From positions 1-35,336 of the forward strand of contig JBDLTZ010000140.1 of assembly GCA_039805565.1 (NCBI GenBank): a stretch of 35,336 bases of DNA. The letters are read 5' to 3'. The DNA is from CALJIC01 sp039805565. Its GTDB lineage: Bacteria; Chloroflexota; Chloroflexia; Chloroflexales; Roseiflexaceae. The translations under genes were made by a program, and so were the position numbers. Every line of letters begins with the position of its first letter. Positions within the stretch are counted from its first letter, which is position 1. Shown piece by piece: positions 32,074 through 35,336 of this stretch. The notes under the pieces are model-generated. The model was not told where the DNA came from, ran no database searches, and saw only the letters and a program-made list of their open reading frames with translations.

Positions 32074-34629
32074 TCAGCGTTTCTCGAGCCGTATCAGTAT
32101 GTAGCGTCCGGCTGCCCCTACGCGCTCGCCCACATCCGGCGCCAGCCCAAGCTCACTCGACCACAGCAGGTAGCCCGCGCCGGTAGCCCGCAGCGCCTCG
32201 GCAGCATCGGTTGACGGCGGCGGGACCGCTAGATGGGCCACCGCCGAGTACTTGCTCAGTGTCAGCCCCGGCTCATCGTCCGGGGCGGCTCGCACTACCA
32301 CCCGCTCATCCCGCCCGAGCGTCCGCGTCACAAGCTCTGCGGCGGCCATCGCCTCGGGCGGCTGACCGGGCGAGGCCGCGTCGGGCTGGACCCGCAGCAC
32401 GTAGTTGATCCCGTTCCCAAGCCCGCCCCACATCAGTGCCAGCAGCGCCGCGCCGGCCAGGATGACCCCGCGCGCCTGACCCTCTGCCGATCTCGCCCAG
32501 CGGCGCGTGAGCCAGATCACCGCCCAGCCAGCGGCTACGGCGTAGGCCGGCGCCAGCGGCAGGAAGAAGCGAGGCAGTGACAGCCCCACCGAGACCGCTG
32601 CCACGTACAGCACAACCCACGTGAGCAGCACCGTAGCTGCGCTCGGGAGGCTGGTCTCGGGCACACGGCTACGCCTGCGCAGTCCAACATCTATCGTCCG
32701 AAACCCGAAGTACGCGAGCCCCGCAACCGCCAGCCAGTTCGCTGGGAAGGCCAGCAGCCGCAGCTGCAGCGCCCTGCCGAACTCGCTGGTATCCTCCGCG
32801 CCAGTGCCGAAGAACGCTCGCACATTGGCCCACCAGCTACCCAGGAACCGCGCCGGGTCCTGCGCGATCACCGCCGCCAGAGTCACGCTGTCGCTCGTCT
32901 CGCCCCAGCGCGCCCAGTCGCCGTCGCCGTACACCGCCAGCCAGATGTTCTTCGCCTGCTGGCTGTACAGCGGCTGGCCGGTGTCGCGCAGGTTCACTGC
33001 CACCTGCGGCAGGATCGCCATGGCGAAGGCGAGCGTGAAGATGGTGGCGCCGCGCACCTTTGCCCGCCTGTCGCCCGCCCCGAGGGCCACCGCGAGCAGG
33101 CCCACCGGCAGCAGCAGCAGCCCCGGGTGCCGCATCAGGAACGCGGCGCCAGCCGCCAACCCCGCGAGGAAGATCGCAGACGAAGGGCCGAAGAGCGACG
33201 ACTGAGCAGTGACGACCAATGCCCTCCGTGGTCCGTGGTCCGTGGTCCGTGGTCCGTGGTCCGTCGTCTGTGGTCCGCGGTTCGTGGCGTGTCGTAGAAG
33301 CACCGCCAGCGCCAGCGCGCACAGCGCCGCGAACGGCATGTCGCTGCCGACGTAGAGACCGTACTGGACTACAAGCGGGCTCAGCGCCAGCGCGCACAGC
33401 GCCAGAAGCGCCGGAAGCGGCCCCGCGGTGCGGCGCGCCAGCCACCACGTCGCGCCGAGCAGCAGGGCGCCGCTGAGCGCCGAGATAGCCCGCGCCGCGA
33501 GGAAGGGGTTCCCCTGCGCCAGCGGCGTGACGAGCCAGAGCAGCAGCGGATAGCCCAGGTTGTAGAAGCCGTCTGCCCGGAACACCTCGCCTAGCTCAAA
33601 GGCCCGCGTCGCAAACACGCGGAAGTCCTTCTCCACCCCGGGCACTGAGAGCACCAGGTGCTGCTGCCCCGTCACGAGCAAGGCTACCGCCCACGCGCCG
33701 ATGCCCCCAAGCGCCGCGATGTCGGCCAGCGCCGGCGCGCGTACCAGAAGCCGGGGGCCGAAGCGCAGCGCAACGAGCGCCGCGAGCAGTGCGCAGACCA
33801 CCTGCGGCAGGCGCCGCAGCGGGTAGGGGTAGGGCGGCTGGAGGCGATAGAGCAGCAGGTAGGCCAGAGTCAGCAGCGCCATGCCGAGCAGGAAGGGCAG
33901 CAGGCCCGTGAGACGAGCATCCCGTTGTTGGTCATTGCTTCTTGTCTGCTGGCCACGTACCAGCGTCCACAGCAGGCCCGCCGCCAGGGCGCCATACGCC
34001 ACCTGCCAGGGGTAGGGGATGGCCGGCGACGCAGTGCGGTAGTTGGCCGAGTCCAGCAGGACCCCGATCGCCCCGCTGTTCGAGCCGGCCGGCCGCACCG
34101 TGTCGGCGCGCAGCTCGACCACCACGTCGCTCGGACGGAGCAGCCCGCTGGCGATCGTGAACCTGTGCTCCTCCCAGTCGCCGCTCGTGCGGATGCGCCC
34201 GATCTCTGTTCCGCCGGCCAGCACCAGCAGCTCGGGCGGCGACCCCTGCGCGCGCCAGCCGCGCAGCCGCAGCGTCAGCTCGCCCGGGGCACCCATCTGC
34301 GGAAACAGCAGGTACGACACCGCCCGTGTCCAGCGCGCCGACCCATCCGAGCCCGCCAGATACGGCCGCTCGCCCGGCTGGCCCGCGCGCTCGGGGTCGT
34401 GCAGGCCCTGCACGTATGCCGCGTCGAGCCCGCCGATATCCACTGCGTGGGCGGCCGGGATCTGCGCGCACAGCGCGAACAGCAGCGCGCCGGCCAGAGC
34501 TGCCGCGAGAACGCGCCACGCCCGCGCGGCGCCCAGACGCAATGAACGCCAGGAGCGCTCGGTCGAGTCAGCCCTGGCGGTCCCTGTGTCATGCCGCGTA
34601 TCCGTTTCGGCCGTGAGGTCGCCCTTCAT
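32074..34629 (-). CDS. GT39-like multi-pass membrane glycosyltransferase
   Basis: Predicted 851-residue protein. A hydrophobic helix (about 38-62) is followed by a periplasmic beta domain (about 65-215, with LTLRLRGWRAQGSPPELLVLAGG). A large helical region (about 230-760) contains PGVEKDFRVFATRAFELGEV and YNLGYPLLLWL, the loop usually acidic in GT39/PMT_2 proteins. The C-terminal about 90 residues are soluble (LGRDERVVVRAAPDDEPGL). Residues about 448-485 come from a heptamer array. ATG 34629 has AAGGA upstream. The protein probably uses polyprenyl-phosphate sugar made by the GT2 enzyme. The acceptor is unknown, and the GT39 assignment rests on topology and loop type, not on a proven catalytic residue. 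Confidence 0.78.
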   Translation of the reverse strand: MKGDLTAETDTRHDTGTARADSTERSWRSLRLGAARAWRVLAAALAGALLFALCAQIPAAHAVDIGGLDAAYVQGLHDPERAGQPGERPYLAGSDGSARWTRAVSYLLFPQMGAPGELTLRLRGWRAQGSPPELLVLAGGTEIGRIRTSGDWEEHRFTIASGLLRPSDVVVELRADTVRPAGSNSGAIGVLLDSANYRTASPAIPYPWQVAYGALAAGLLWTLVRGQQTRSNDQQRDARLTGLLPFLLGMALLTLAYLLLYRLQPPYPYPLRRLPQVVCALLAALVALRFGPRLLVRAPALADIAALGGIGAWAVALLVTGQQHLVLSVPGVEKDFRVFATRAFELGEVFRADGFYNLGYPLLLWLVTPLAQGNPFLAARAISALSGALLLGATWWLARRTAGPLPALLALCALALSPLVVQYGLYVGSDMPFAALCALALAVLLRHATNRGPQTTDHGPRTTDHGPRRALVVTAQSSLFGPSSAIFLAGLAAGAAFLMRHPGLLLLPVGLLAVALGAGDRRAKVRGATIFTLAFAMAILPQVAVNLRDTGQPLYSQQAKNIWLAVYGDGDWARWGETSDSVTLAAVIAQDPARFLGSWWANVRAFFGTGAEDTSEFGRALQLRLLAFPANWLAVAGLAYFGFRTIDVGLRRRSRVPETSLPSAATVLLTWVVLYVAAVSVGLSLPRFFLPLAPAYAVAAGWAVIWLTRRWARSAEGQARGVILAGAALLALMWGGLGNGINYVLRVQPDAASPGQPPEAMAAAELVTRTLGRDERVVVRAAPDDEPGLTLSKYSAVAHLAVPPPSTDAAEALRATGAGYLLWSSELGLAPDVGERVGAAGRYILIRLEKR
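33177..33287. repeat. In-frame inverted heptamer arrays in the large GT39-like gene
   Basis: 33177-33218 has six units of one sense (CAGACGA, AGGGCCG, AAGAGCG, ACGACTG, AGCAGTG, ACGACCA). 33225-33287 has nine units of the other (five TCCGTGG, then TCCGTCG, TCTGTGG, TCCGCGG, TTCGTGG). The second array is 63 bp, exactly 21 codons, and encodes a TDHGPRT repeat between transmembrane helices. The whole is 111 bp, a multiple of 3. Confidence 0.92.
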
Positions 34630-34723
34630 CCCAATCCTTCGCTGCGTGCGCGCGAGTGTAGCACACTTCCGGTCATCCGGCAACGATTCGCGCCTGATGA
34701 AGGGCTGAACCGGTCCCAACGAT

Positions 34724-34744
34724 TTGTAAACGATCGTATACAAT
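34724..34744 (+). promoter_or_regulatory. Palindromic operator overlapping the PFK -10
   Basis: TTGTAAACGATCGTATACAA (34724-34743) is an inverted repeat with 7-bp arms (one mismatch) around CGATCG. The TACAAT at 34739-34744 serves as -10, 53 bp before the ATG. The right half resembles the TTGTATACAA boxes of GntR-type regulators. Related half-sites occur at 5066 and 26580. Confidence 0.45.
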
Positions 34745-34796
34745 AGGTGATGTAACCCGTGCGATCCGACAAAGATGCTTCAGAAGGACGGTACCT

Positions 34797-35336
34797 ATGA
34801 GAGTTGGTATCCTGACCGGTGGCGGCGATGTTCCTGGTCTCAACCCCTGTATCAAGGCGGTGGTGAACCGCTGCGCCGATGCCGGCATCGAGGTTGTGGG
34901 CATCCGCCGCGGCTGGGGCGGACTCCTGAACTACAACCTCGACGACTCCAGCAGCGCCAAAGAGTGGGTCGAGCCGCTCACCAAGGGCAGCGTTCGCACA
35001 ATCGACCGCTACGGCGGCACGCACCTCCACACCTCGCGCACCAACCCTGCCAAGGTCCGTGAGGGCGATATGCCCGCCTTTCTCAGGGGCAAGTTCGAGC
35101 ATAAGGGCGAGAAGAAGCAGGCCGACTGCACGCCGCACGTGCTCAAGGTGCTGGAGAAGCTGGAGATCGACACCCTCATCCCGATCGGTGGCGACGACAC
35201 CCTCTCCTACGCCGTCCGCATGCACAAGGAGGGCGTGCGTGTGCTCTCGATCCCGAAGACGATGGACAACGACGTCTTCGGCACCGACTACTGCATCGGC
35301 TTCTCCACCGCTGTCACCCGCAGCGTCGAGTTCATC
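34797..35336 (+). CDS. 6-phosphofructokinase, pyrophosphate-type residues (partial)
   Basis: The first 180 residues of a group A phosphofructokinase, continuing beyond the window. RVGILTGGGDVPGLN is the phosphate-loop start, GGTHLHTSRTNP and LIPIGGDDTLSYA follow, then IPKTMDNDV and GFSTAV. At the two sites that set the phosphoryl donor (E. coli 104 and 124), it has D134 (GGDD) and K154 (PKTMDND), the pair known for PPi-dependent enzymes, rather than Gly and Gly. The enzyme thus probably phosphorylates fructose 6-phosphate reversibly with pyrophosphate. ATG 34797 has GAAGGA 8 nt upstream. Confidence 0.9.
   Translation, partial: MRVGILTGGGDVPGLNPCIKAVVNRCADAGIEVVGIRRGWGGLLNYNLDDSSSAKEWVEPLTKGSVRTIDRYGGTHLHTSRTNPAKVREGDMPAFLRGKFEHKGEKKQADCTPHVLKVLEKLEIDTLIPIGGDDTLSYAVRMHKEGVRVLSIPKTMDNDVFGTDYCIGFSTAVTRSVEFI

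Overview
The window is a GC-rich (about two thirds G+C by eye), densely coded bacterial chromosome segment with short intergenic gaps. No rRNA, tRNA, CRISPR array, transposase, integrase or phage gene was found. The gene families (several Gfo/Idh/MocA and aldo/keto reductases, xylose-isomerase-like TIM barrels, an enolase-superfamily enzyme, GT39 membrane glycosyltransferases) and the intergenic repeats would fit a Chloroflexota-type genome. That placement is an inference, not proven by any marker here.

Layout. 1-940: the 5' part of an NCS2 nucleobase permease on the minus strand, with a strong promoter and a terminator-bearing leader. 940-4983 (minus): creatininase-family hydrolase and FGGY sugar kinase overlapping by 4 bp, then a GH1-type glycosidase and a VOC protein. 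5170-6716 (plus): an Asp-box protein and a sugar-phosphate isomerase/epimerase. 6781-12500 (minus): GNAT acetyltransferase, APH(6)-like kinase, aldo/keto reductase, and a large PEP-utilising-type phosphotransferase built like rifampin phosphotransferase. 12860-17790: ilvD, a Gfo/Idh oxidoreductase, a divergent protein-kinase-like protein, and ilvE on the plus strand. 17916-20290: a second isomerase, yaeQ, a Crp/Fnr regulator and a 62-residue hypothetical protein. 20573-24982: an enolase-superfamily dehydratase divergent from an aldo/keto reductase across a palindromic bidirectional promoter, then a PHP phosphoesterase and a third aldo/keto reductase. 24983-25552: a block of hairpins and a 29-bp minisatellite. 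25554-34629 (minus): Gfo/Idh oxidoreductase, YtkA/FixH-like lipoprotein, then a close-packed envelope-glycosylation group (two GT39-like proteins, a ThrH-type HAD phosphatase, a GT2 polyprenyl-phosphate glycosyltransferase and a YbhN-like membrane protein). 34797-end: a phosphofructokinase with pyrophosphate-type residues, cut by the window edge.

How the genes fit together. Much of the window looks like sugar and sugar-acid catabolism: glycosidase, sugar kinase, isomerases, dehydrogenases, acid-sugar dehydratase and PFK. Branched-chain amino-acid genes and envelope glycosylation are interspersed. Many genes appear to be driven by extended -10 promoters of the form TGnTAYRMT with no clear -35.

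The most unusual feature is a family of 7-bp tandem repeats. The units vary in sequence, but most place GA at the same phase (for example TGAGTGC, TGAACGC, TGACCGC, GGACCAC). Arrays occur alone or as inverted pairs. They hold the stop codon of about eight genes, run directly into a start codon (22835), and sit in frame inside both GT39-like genes. They resemble in form the heptanucleotide STRR repeats described in cyanobacteria. A second notable element is the attenuator-like leader of the NCS2 permease.
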